Position numbers and translations under genes: made by a program. A stretch of DNA of 12,055 nt, from positions 1 through 12,055 of the forward strand of contig CAZWFN010000173.1 of the NCBI GenBank assembly GCA_964633205.1, in the 5' to 3' direction. Source of the stretch: CAYVQE01 sp964633205 (GTDB lineage Bacteria; Myxococcota; B64-G9). Positions within the stretch are counted from its first letter, which is position 1, and each line of letters begins with the position of its first letter. The notes beneath the pieces were generated by a model. It had not been told where the DNA came from. It made no database searches and worked only from the letters and a program-made list of their open reading frames with translations. This document shows, in pieces, positions 1 to 5,837 of this stretch.

Positions 1-2
1 TC

Positions 3-353
3 GTCGAGCGCGACCGCCGCGCCCTGGGGCTGATCCGGACCAACCTCGTCCGCTGCGGCTTCGTCGATCGGGCCTACTTGCTCCAGGTCGACGCCCGCCG
101 TTTCCTGGAACAGCCCTGTGTCGAAGGTCCATTCGATCTGGTGCTGGCGGATCCGCCCTACCGCCGGGGCTGGGCCCGGCTTTGTCTGGAGCGGCTGGCC
201 CAGCCCGGTTGGTTGCAGCCGGACGGTTGCGTGTTCATCGAGATCGAGGCCGAGTTGGAGTTCGACCGGGCTTTCGGGCCGCTCCAGCCGGGACGGCGCA
301 AGCGCTATGGCAACACGGCAGTGCTCGAGTTCCAGCGGCTGGCAGACGGGTAA
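3..353 (+). CDS. rsmD: 16S rRNA (guanine-N2) methyltransferase RsmD, C-terminal part
   Basis: This gene is cut by the left edge of the window, leaving the last 116 residues. RsmD-family enzymes use S-adenosylmethionine to methylate guanine 966 of 16S rRNA in the 30S subunit. The diagnostic feature is the catalytic DPPY motif (visible residues 50-53, codons 150-161) after a hydrophobic strand (DLVLA), typical of the N-methyltransferase superfamily. Upstream, the LGLIRTNL helix and a QVDA segment fit the end of the Rossmann-like SAM-binding core. The C-terminus (IEIEAELEF, then KRYGNTAVLEF) matches the RsmD ending, where a YG.T/A..L/I segment is usual. RsmD next to coaD is a common bacterial neighbourhood. 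The 99-base gap to coaD contains its own promoter candidate, so the two may be only partly co-transcribed. The identification is firm; the start lies outside the window. Confidence 0.93.
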   Translation, partial: VERDRRALGLIRTNLVRCGFVDRAYLLQVDARRFLEQPCVEGPFDLVLADPPYRRGWARLCLERLAQPGWLQPDGCVFIEIEAELEFDRAFGPLQPGRRKRYGNTAVLEFQRLADG

Positions 354-380
354 AAGGGGCCGTGGACGGTTGGCAGATGG

Positions 381-409
381 TTGACAGGTCTTCGGCGACG
401 GGCTAGTTT
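381..409 (+). promoter_or_regulatory. Candidate sigma-70-type promoter for coaD
   Basis: A perfect -35 box TTGACA (381-386) is followed after 17 bases by TAGTTT (404-409, three of six consensus bases) in a locally AT-rich patch. The start of transcription would fall near 416, leaving a leader of about 37 bases before coaD. The -35 box overlaps a TTG that would be an in-frame upstream start, which argues against the longer coaD reading. Confidence 0.5.
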
Positions 410-440
410 TTCGATATTTGCGGGGGGCTTACCGCGAACC

Positions 441-446
441 AGGAGG
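441..446 (+). promoter_or_regulatory. Ribosome binding site of coaD
   Basis: AGGAGG sits 6 bases ahead of a TTG codon at 453. This near-perfect Shine-Dalgarno site decides the coaD start in favour of TTG 453. Confidence 0.85.
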
Positions 447-452
447 CCTCGC

Positions 453-953
453 TTGAACACCCTGGCCATCTACCCCGGCTCCTTTGATCCGGTCACCTGC
501 GGCCACATGGACATCATCGATCGGGCGCTGAAGGTCTTGCCCAACCTGGTGGTGGCGGTGGCGGTCAACATCCGCAAGCAGCCCATGTTCACCCCCCAGG
601 AGCGGGTCGAGATGCTGCAGCAGGCCCTGGCGGACAAGGATCGGGTGTCCGTCGACTCCTTTTCGGGCTTGCTGGTCGACTACGCCCAGCGGCGCAACGC
701 CGACATCATCGTGCGCGGTCTGCGCGCGCTGAGCGATTTCGAGAACGAGTTCCAGATGGCCCACATGAACCGGCGGCTGGCACCCGGCATCGAGACCCTG
801 TTCATGATGACCGGCCAGGAGCACTTCTACGTCTCGTCCCAGACCGTCAAGGAGGTCGCCTACTTCGGTGGCGACATCTCCGGCCTGGTGCCCGATTTGG
901 TGCTGCGCCAACTGCGGTCCAAGAACGGGCAGCTGGGTGGTTCCAATGGCTAA
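453..953 (+). CDS. coaD: Phosphopantetheine adenylyltransferase (PPAT)
   Basis: CoaD transfers AMP from ATP to 4'-phosphopantetheine, giving dephospho-CoA, the penultimate step of coenzyme A synthesis in the cytoplasm. The protein is 166 residues, normal for the family. The nucleotidyltransferase motif T15-x-G-H18 lies in a GSFDPVT segment. K42 (RKQPMFT), R88 and R91 (VRGLRALSDFENEF) fall at the positions known from the E. coli enzyme. The C-terminal half has the family's VSSQTVKEVA and GGDISGLVP segments. The TTG start is chosen because AGGAGG lies 6 bases upstream and the product then begins exactly where E. coli CoaD does. An aminotransferase gene starts 7 bases after the stop, so the two are almost certainly co-transcribed. 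Nothing suggests truncation or transfer. Confidence 0.97.
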   Translation: MNTLAIYPGSFDPVTCGHMDIIDRALKVLPNLVVAVAVNIRKQPMFTPQERVEMLQQALADKDRVSVDSFSGLLVDYAQRRNADIIVRGLRALSDFENEFQMAHMNRRLAPGIETLFMMTGQEHFYVSSQTVKEVAYFGGDISGLVPDLVLRQLRSKNGQLGGSNG

Positions 954-956
954 GGA
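952..956 (+). promoter_or_regulatory. Ribosome binding site of the aminotransferase
   Basis: AAGGA overlaps the coaD stop codon and lies 4 bases ahead of ATG 961. An ATG at 946 is also in frame, but only the 961 start gives a protein aligned with the family N-terminus. Confidence 0.6.
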
Positions 957-960
957 CGTC

Positions 961-2145
961 ATGGAACTGGCCCGGCGCGTGCGCGCCATCGAGCCTTCGC
1001 CCACTCTGGCCATCACCGCACGGGCCAAGGCCTTGCTGGCCGCCGGCGAGCGGGTGCTGCCGATGGCCGCTGGCGAGCCGGACTTCCCGACCCCGGAACC
1101 GATCCGGGCCGCCTGCACCCGGGCACTGGAGGCGGGTCACACCGGCTATGCCCCCTCGGCTGGCATCCCCGAGCTGCGCAACGCCATCCGGCAGCGGGTG
1201 CAGGCCGACCTGGGCCTGGAGTTCGGCGACGACGCGGTGGTCGTGGGCCTGGGCGCCAAGCAGTGCCTGTACAACGCCATGCAAGCCCTGTTGGAGCCCG
1301 GCTGCCGGGCCGTCTTCCAGACTCCCTACTGGGTCTCCTACCCGGCCCAGGTGACGCTGGCCAGCGCCGAGCCGGTGGCGCTGCCGATCGCCGAGTCCGG
1401 CGCCCTGAATCGCCGGGCCCTGGCCGAACTCGACCCGCGCGGGCTGCGGTTGCTGGTGCTCAACAGTCCGTCCAACCCGAGCGGCCAGGTCTTGGACGAG
1501 GCCGACCTGGACGCGGTGGCCGAGGTGGTACGGCGGCACGACCTGATCGTGCTGAGCGACGACATCTACACCCGACTGGTCTACGAAGGCCGACCGCCGC
1601 ACCTGTTGCGGCGGCACCCGGACCTGGCCGAGCGCACGCTGGTGATCGACGGGCTGAGCAAGACCTACTCGATGACCGGCTGGCGGCTGGGCTGGGCGGT
1701 CGGTCCACCGGCGGTCATCGCGGCCATGCGCAAGATCCAGGACCAGTCCACCTCCAACGCGGTCACCTTCGTCCAGCATGCGGCGGTGGCCGCGCTGGCG
1801 GCGCCGGACGCTCTGGTGGCGCCGATGCGCGAGGCCTTCCGCGCTCGGCGCCAGGCCCTGGTGGCGGGACTGCGGCAGCTGGATGGCGTCGACTGCGCCA
1901 TGCCGGCCGGTGCCTTCTATGCGTTTGCCGATTTTTCGGGCTGGCTCGGCCGGCGGCTGGCCGGCCAGCCGATCGCATCGACGCTGCAGCTGGCCGAGCT
2001 GCTGCTGGAGCGGGAGCGGGTGGCGGTGGTGCCCGGCGAGGCCTTTGGCGCGCCGGGCCACCTGCGCTTTTCCTTCGCCTGCTCGCTCGAGGTGATCGAC
2101 GAGGCGCTGGACCGGGTCCGGCGCTTGCAGCGGCGCCTGGATTGA
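961..2145 (+). CDS. PLP-dependent class I aminotransferase, aspartate aminotransferase type
   Basis: This is a fold-type I pyridoxal-phosphate aminotransferase of 394 residues, the normal length for bacterial aspartate aminotransferases of the Thermus/Bacillus (aspC/aatA-like) branch. It probably exchanges amino groups between aspartate or a related amino acid and 2-oxoglutarate; substrate preference cannot be read with certainty. Visible family features are AGEPDF (G38-F42), the NSPSNPSG loop (N168-G175, with N172 contacting the cofactor), D200 and Y203 in SDDIY (most relatives have SDEIY), the Schiff-base lysine K234 in SKTYSMTGWR, and the substrate-carboxylate arginine R369 in HLRFSFA. The start at 961 gives MELARRVRAIEPS, matching the family start, and has AAGGA upstream. 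It lies 7 bases after coaD, and a TPR/barrel gene starts 23 bases after it. Confidence 0.92.
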   Translation: MELARRVRAIEPSPTLAITARAKALLAAGERVLPMAAGEPDFPTPEPIRAACTRALEAGHTGYAPSAGIPELRNAIRQRVQADLGLEFGDDAVVVGLGAKQCLYNAMQALLEPGCRAVFQTPYWVSYPAQVTLASAEPVALPIAESGALNRRALAELDPRGLRLLVLNSPSNPSGQVLDEADLDAVAEVVRRHDLIVLSDDIYTRLVYEGRPPHLLRRHPDLAERTLVIDGLSKTYSMTGWRLGWAVGPPAVIAAMRKIQDQSTSNAVTFVQHAAVAALAAPDALVAPMREAFRARRQALVAGLRQLDGVDCAMPAGAFYAFADFSGWLGRRLAGQPIASTLQLAELLLERERVAVVPGEAFGAPGHLRFSFACSLEVIDEALDRVRRLQRRLD

Positions 2146-2168
2146 CGCGGCGCCTGGGGGTGGAATCC

Positions 2169-3752
2169 GTGACGGGTTGGGCCCACTGCCGGGGCGGGAA
2201 GGCTGTCAGCGGTCTGCTGCTGGGATGGCTGCTGGCCAGCGCGCCGGCGCTGGCCTTGCCGCCGGAGCTCGAGTACGCCAAGGGGGTGGTGGCCTTCAGC
2301 CGCGGCGAGCTGGAGCAGGCCGCCGCCCACTTCCAAGCGGTGCTCGAGGCCCAGCCGGAACACGTCCAGGCAGTGACCTACCTGGGCCAGGTCGCCTTGG
2401 GCCAGGGCCGGCTGCAACGGGCGGTGGAGCTGTTCGAACGGGCCCTGGAAATCGAACCGGACGATGCCAAGTTGCGTCTGGACCTGTCCCTGGCCCTGGT
2501 CAAGAGCGGCCGCTACGCCCGGGCTGCAGAGCAGCTTGAGATCGCGGCCGGGCGGCTGGCCGAACGGGCCTCGGTGCATTACTACCTGGGCTACTGCCGC
2601 TACCGGCTGGGGCGCTACCGGGAGGCGGTCGCGGCCCTGCGCCGGGCCCAAGGCCTGGACGGGGGCTTCGCCGCCTCGGCCGGTTACTACCTGGGCCTGT
2701 CCCTGTTCCAGCTCGGCCAGCAGGCTGAAGCTGCCCGCCAGTTCCAGCGGTTGGCCGGCGGCGCGGCCGGCGGCCGCATCGGCGATCTGGCGCGGCAGAA
2801 CCTGGGGGCCATGGCCGCCGGGCGGGGCTCCGCGGCCGCGGCCCGCTGGGGCGCGGTGGCCGCCACCGGCGCTGGCTACGACTCCAACGTCACCCTGGAG
2901 ACCGACGGCCGGCCGGCGGCCGCGGCCCCGACCGCGTTCGTCTCGGTCGGGGTCTGGGGCCGGCCCTTGCTCGAGCGCCGGGACGTGATCGAGCTGTCGT
3001 TCAACGCCTTCCGATCCTTCCACTTCGACATCGGCGACGATGTCAGCGGCCTGAACCTGACCGATCTGGCCACGGTGGCGCGCTACCGCCATGCCTTCGC
3101 CTGCGGCCACCGGCTCGAGCTGGCCTATCAGGGCGACCTGGACATGCTCGACGACCTGGCGCTGGCCACCCGAGCGGACGAGGACGCCGGCTTCGGTGTC
3201 TACATGCACGGCCACAGCGGTGAGCTGGCCTACCGCATACCGGAGGGGCGCTGGTCGGAGACCCAGCTGCGCTATCGATTTCAAGCCCGGTTGTTCCACC
3301 CGCACGGCGACGGCGAGGCGGATCGGGACGATTTCAACCACCACCTGACCCTGCGCCAGGAGCTGCTGTGGCTCGACGGCCGCATCCGCCTGGGGCTGGA
3401 GCTGGGCGCCCGGCTGGCCGACGCCCGCGATCGCGCCTGGGATCTGTGGGGGCTGCACGCCGGCCTGCAGGCCCGCTTCGCCGTGGTCGGGCCATTGAGC
3501 GTCTGGCTGGACGCCGGTTGGCAGCGCGAGGACCACTACCGCTCACAGCCCACCCGCTGGGCCGCGCAGCGGATCGACGACCTGTGGACCGCGGCCGGCG
3601 GCCTGAGCGTGGAGCTGTGGGACCGGTTGGCGGTAGGGCTGTCCTACCGCTACCTGAGCAATCGTTCGGGCGCGGTGCTCGATGCCGCTGGCCGGCCCGC
3701 TTTTCAGTACCAGCGCCATCTGGTCCAGCTCTCGCTGTCGGGCCGGCTGTGA
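2169..3752 (+). CDS. Exported TPR protein with C-terminal outer-membrane beta-barrel (Slam/porin-like architecture)
   Basis: The predicted protein has 527 residues. The GTG start is preceded by a GGGGGTGG purine stretch 5 bases away; GTG 2160 is an in-frame alternative. Residues 1-29 form a signal peptide (hydrophobic LLLGWLLASAPALA, cleavage after A29). Residues about 35-205 contain roughly five TPR-like helical pairs, with repeated patterns such as YLGQVALGQGRLQRAVELFERALEIEP, placing a protein-binding scaffold in the periplasm. From about W227 to the end there are alternating polar/apolar segments with many aromatics, acidic turns and a GYDSNVTL entry motif, as in TPR-linked outer-membrane barrels (Slam/DUF560-like and TPR-porin families). 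The last residue is Leu, not the usual Phe. Slam proteins move lipoproteins to the cell surface; whether this one does is inference. It closes the coaD-aminotransferase run and precedes a FecR-domain gene. Confidence 0.72.
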   Translation: MTGWAHCRGGKAVSGLLLGWLLASAPALALPPELEYAKGVVAFSRGELEQAAAHFQAVLEAQPEHVQAVTYLGQVALGQGRLQRAVELFERALEIEPDDAKLRLDLSLALVKSGRYARAAEQLEIAAGRLAERASVHYYLGYCRYRLGRYREAVAALRRAQGLDGGFAASAGYYLGLSLFQLGQQAEAARQFQRLAGGAAGGRIGDLARQNLGAMAAGRGSAAAARWGAVAATGAGYDSNVTLETDGRPAAAAPTAFVSVGVWGRPLLERRDVIELSFNAFRSFHFDIGDDVSGLNLTDLATVARYRHAFACGHRLELAYQGDLDMLDDLALATRADEDAGFGVYMHGHSGELAYRIPEGRWSETQLRYRFQARLFHPHGDGEADRDDFNHHLTLRQELLWLDGRIRLGLELGARLADARDRAWDLWGLHAGLQARFAVVGPLSVWLDAGWQREDHYRSQPTRWAAQRIDDLWTAAGGLSVELWDRLAVGLSYRYLSNRSGAVLDAAGRPAFQYQRHLVQLSLSGRL

Positions 3753-3777
3753 GCGCCGGGGAGGGCTGAAAGGCGCC

Positions 3778-3800
3778 ATTTCCGACGCGATCGCGGAAAT
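3778..3800 (+). promoter_or_regulatory. Nested palindrome, possible operator or weak terminator
   Basis: Seven-base arms ATTTCCG (3778-3784) and CGGAAAT (3794-3800) flank a second, overlapping 10-base palindrome CGCGATCGCG (3786-3795). It starts 25 bases after the TPR/barrel stop codon. There is no T-run after it, so it makes a poor intrinsic terminator. It lies about 118-140 bases upstream of the transcription start predicted from the sigma-54-type promoter, within the usual range for activator binding sites. Confidence 0.35.
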
Positions 3801-3841
3801 CTGAGACCAGCGCCGGACGGAGCGTCGCCGGGTGCGTGGGT

Positions 3842-3857
3842 ATCATTTTGGAATGAT
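3842..3857 (+). promoter_or_regulatory. Short perfect inverted repeat upstream of the FecR-domain gene
   Basis: ATCATT (3842-3847) and AATGAT (3852-3857) are separated by TTGG, in an AT-rich island within very GC-rich DNA. The repeat lies about 60-75 bases upstream of the predicted start of transcription. It could be a regulator site; nothing identifies the regulator. Confidence 0.3.
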
Positions 3858-3891
3858 TGGCGAAAAGCAAACAGGCAGGGTTCGCCGGAGC

Positions 3892-3907
3892 TGGCATGGA
3901 GTGTGCA
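3892..3907 (+). promoter_or_regulatory. Candidate sigma-54 (RpoN) promoter for the FecR-domain/lipoprotein genes
   Basis: The sequence TGGCATG-GAGT-GTGCA matches the -24/-12 consensus TGGCACG-N4-TTGCW at 10 of 12 defined bases. The essential GG (3893-3894) and GC (3905-3906) pairs have the correct spacing. Transcription would start near 3918, about 31 bases ahead of the ATG at 3949. RpoN promoters need an ATP-dependent activator bound upstream; two inverted repeats lie in suitable positions. Confidence 0.5.
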
Positions 3908-3935
3908 AAATCAGTCTGCCGGAAGCGCGAGGTCC

Positions 3936-3940
3936 GGAGG
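3936..3940 (+). promoter_or_regulatory. Ribosome binding site of the FecR-domain gene
   Basis: GGAGG lies 8 bases ahead of ATG 3949. It is only 2 bases ahead of ATG 3943, so 3949 is the better start. Confidence 0.65.
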
Positions 3941-3948
3941 TGATGGCG

Positions 3949-4929
3949 ATGAGACCGACGATGACGATGGTGGCGCTGGTGGCAGTGAGCTGGGTCTGGC
4001 TGGCCGGGACGGCATGGGCCGCAAAGGCGGTCGGCTTCGTGGCGGCGGTGCGAGGTGAGGCCGAGGTGATCCGCGGCCAAGACTCGCTGCCGGCGCGCAT
4101 CGGGCTGGCGCTGCAGCAGGGTGACCGGCTGCTGACCGGAGAGCGCAGCCGGCTCAAGGTGCTGCTGAGCGACGATAGCGTGGTGGCGCTGGGCAGCGAC
4201 AGCCAGGTCGAGCTCGGCCGGCACCTGTTCGACCCGGCCGCCAAGGCCCGCACCACCCGTTTGCAGCTGCTCGGCGGCTCGTTGCGGGCGCTGGTGCAGC
4301 GGGTGGTCGGCGACAGCGCAGCCGATTTCGAGGTGCGCTCGGGCACGGCGGTGGCCGGCGTGCGCGGCACCGAGTTCGTGCTGCTGGCCGATCCGGCCGG
4401 CCCGCGGCTGGTGACCTTCTCGGGGGCGGTGGCCTGGGCGGCCGCCGGGGCCGAGCCGGTGCGGGTCGAGGCCGGCCAGCACAGTCGGATGAGCGGCGGC
4501 CAGCCGCAGCAGCCGGAAGCGTTGGCCGCGGCCGAGCTGGAGGCGGTGCGCCGGGCCACCGACGCCCGGCACCAGCCCCAGGCCCTGGCCTGGAATCTGC
4601 AGGTCGACGATCGCATCGCCCCACCCGGACCGGCCCGCCAACCTGCGGGCGACAGCCCGCGGGATGCCCGCGAGCAGGCCACCGAGCTGGAGGTTGGCCA
4701 ACGGGATTACCCCGGCAACCGGTCCGGAGGTGAAGTCCCGAACGGCGGGAGCTTTGGCTCCTCCAGCGGGCAGTTCCAGGACAGCCTGGATGGGGGGTCT
4801 TCTGACGGCCCTTTGCCGGAGGGGACCTGGCCGGGCAGCTGGCGCGGTTCCACGGACTTCCAGCCGCCGCTGGCGGGCACCGGGTATCAGGTGGAACTGC
4901 AGGTCAACGTCAACCTGAGCAACCCCTGA
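3949..4929 (+). CDS. Secreted FecR-domain protein
   Basis: The protein has 326 residues. Residues 1-24 are a signal peptide (MVALVAVSWVWLAGTAWA, cleavage after A24). The mature start (GFVAAVRGEAEVIRG) and following segments GDRLLTGERSRLKVLLSDDSVVALG form the beta-rich FecR domain, which ends with the family's signature G137-V-R-G-T-E-F143. FecR domains are best known in iron-dicitrate signalling with a FecI sigma factor. Here there is no sigma factor nearby and the domain is exported without a cytoplasmic helix, so classic FecR signalling is unlikely. Residues about 165-310 are Pro/Ala- then Gly/Ser-rich and look like a flexible linker. The last residues, YQVELQVNVNL, form a lone amphipathic beta strand. 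The gene follows the TPR/barrel gene by 196 bases and precedes the lipoprotein gene by 22, suggesting a periplasmic or cell-surface partner of both. Function is unknown. Confidence 0.82.
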   Translation: MRPTMTMVALVAVSWVWLAGTAWAAKAVGFVAAVRGEAEVIRGQDSLPARIGLALQQGDRLLTGERSRLKVLLSDDSVVALGSDSQVELGRHLFDPAAKARTTRLQLLGGSLRALVQRVVGDSAADFEVRSGTAVAGVRGTEFVLLADPAGPRLVTFSGAVAWAAAGAEPVRVEAGQHSRMSGGQPQQPEALAAAELEAVRRATDARHQPQALAWNLQVDDRIAPPGPARQPAGDSPRDAREQATELEVGQRDYPGNRSGGEVPNGGSFGSSSGQFQDSLDGGSSDGPLPEGTWPGSWRGSTDFQPPLAGTGYQVELQVNVNLSNP

Positions 4930-4951
4930 GCTGGCCAAAGGAGATGCGGTG

Positions 4952-5725
4952 ATGAATCCCTTGCGCAACGCAGTGTTATCATTCGGGCTGGCATCGTTGG
5001 TGGTGCTGGCGGCGGGATGCTATCCAGACGAGTCCGGCGCTGGCGACTACGCCGAGCTGCGCGGGTTGGTATTGCCCTTGGCCGACTGGGGGTTGGAGCT
5101 GTCCGGGGGCACACTGGACCCCTGGCTGAGCTGGCTGGAAGAAGAGGAGCCCGAGCCGTTCGACCTCGGCGATCCGGATCACGATTTCGCCCTGGGCCTG
5201 AGGCTCAACGCCGGCGACAATCCGGAGGCCTGGTTCCTGGGCCAGACCGTCAGCCTGGTGCGCGATCCGGTAGAGGCCCTGATCATCGGCCTGGAAGTCT
5301 CCAACTGTGCCAACTGCACTTTCAGCGTGGTGATCTACTACCATGACCAGCGTTTCGACCCGCCGGCACTGCGCACCTTCAGCGGGACCAGCGAGCCATT
5401 CACCGTGGCCGGCGGCGACCTGCAGCAGCCGGTGGTGCTCGATGCCCGCGAGCACGAGACGGGCCGGGTCGAGCTGTTGCCCGGTTCGACTCCGCCGGAG
5501 CCCGGAGCCCGGGCCGCGGCCCTGGACCCGAGCGAGATGGTGCGCCTGCCGGCGGTGAGCGTCGCAGCGGGGACCGGCGGTCCGGTGGCCGTGCTGCAGG
5601 ATCTACCGTTCGGCCGGGAGCTGGCCATCCAGTACGACCCCTTCGGCGACGATCGCTTCTACTCCACCCTGGAGACGATCACCCTGGATGCGCAGGATCC
5701 GGTCCAGAGCATCAGCCTGCCCTGA
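4952..5725 (+). CDS. Predicted lipoprotein of unknown family
   Basis: The protein has 257 residues. The start is ATG 4952 with AAAGGAG (4937-4943) 8 bases upstream; GTG 4949 is an in-frame alternative. Residues 1-22 form a lipoprotein signal peptide with lipobox LAAG and lipidated C23. The next residue is Tyr, not Asp, so inner-membrane retention by the E. coli rule is not indicated and outer-membrane location is plausible. The mature protein has an acidic stretch (EEEEPEPFDLGDPDHD) and then mainly beta-strand-like segments. A C119-A-N-C122 pair stands at the centre and could be a disulfide or metal site. I do not recognise a known domain. It is only 22 bases after the FecR-domain gene, so the two should be co-transcribed. 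With a TPR/barrel protein encoded upstream, it is a candidate client of that protein. This is inference. Confidence 0.75.
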   Translation: MNPLRNAVLSFGLASLVVLAAGCYPDESGAGDYAELRGLVLPLADWGLELSGGTLDPWLSWLEEEEPEPFDLGDPDHDFALGLRLNAGDNPEAWFLGQTVSLVRDPVEALIIGLEVSNCANCTFSVVIYYHDQRFDPPALRTFSGTSEPFTVAGGDLQQPVVLDAREHETGRVELLPGSTPPEPGARAAALDPSEMVRLPAVSVAAGTGGPVAVLQDLPFGRELAIQYDPFGDDRFYSTLETITLDAQDPVQSISLP

Positions 5726-5837
5726 GACGCCTGAGCGCGCATTGGTTTGAAGCCCGCTCTACGGTGGAATGTCAGTCAGCGAAAGGAATACGTTGTTTTG
5801 GATTGGGCGCCACCCTCCGAAGGGATTGGAGTGCGCC
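5726..5837. other. Convergent intergenic region with an imperfect hairpin
   Basis: This 112-base gap separates the 3' ends of the plus-strand lipoprotein gene and the minus-strand exported-protein gene. GGCGC (5806-5810) can pair with GCGCC (5833-5837), with further AC/GT and TCC/GGA pairs inside, giving an interrupted stem directly against the minus-strand stop codon. No T-run follows on either strand, so an intrinsic terminator is only weakly supported. Confidence 0.3.

Noticed and set aside
381..452. An in-frame extension of CoaD by 24 residues from TTG 381
   Set aside because: The TTG is part of a perfect TTGACA -35 box, and TTG 453 has an ideal AGGAGG and gives the E. coli-like N-terminus.
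868..960. Earlier starts for the aminotransferase, including ATG 946 inside coaD
   Set aside because: The family N-terminus begins at ATG 961, which also has AAGGA just upstream.
1917..3536. A 539-codon open frame on the minus strand opposite the aminotransferase and TPR/barrel genes
   Set aside because: Long antisense frames are expected in GC-rich DNA. The translation is Gln/Gly/Ala/His-rich with no motif, while the plus strand encodes clear proteins.
3786..3795. CGCGATCGCG resembles the HIP1 palindrome of cyanobacteria
   Set aside because: It is a single copy and the gene content is not cyanobacterial.
5743..5758. A second sigma-54-like GG/GC pair with correct spacing
   Set aside because: Only the bare GG and GC plus a few bases match, and the next plus-strand gene is absent; the flanking genes converge here.
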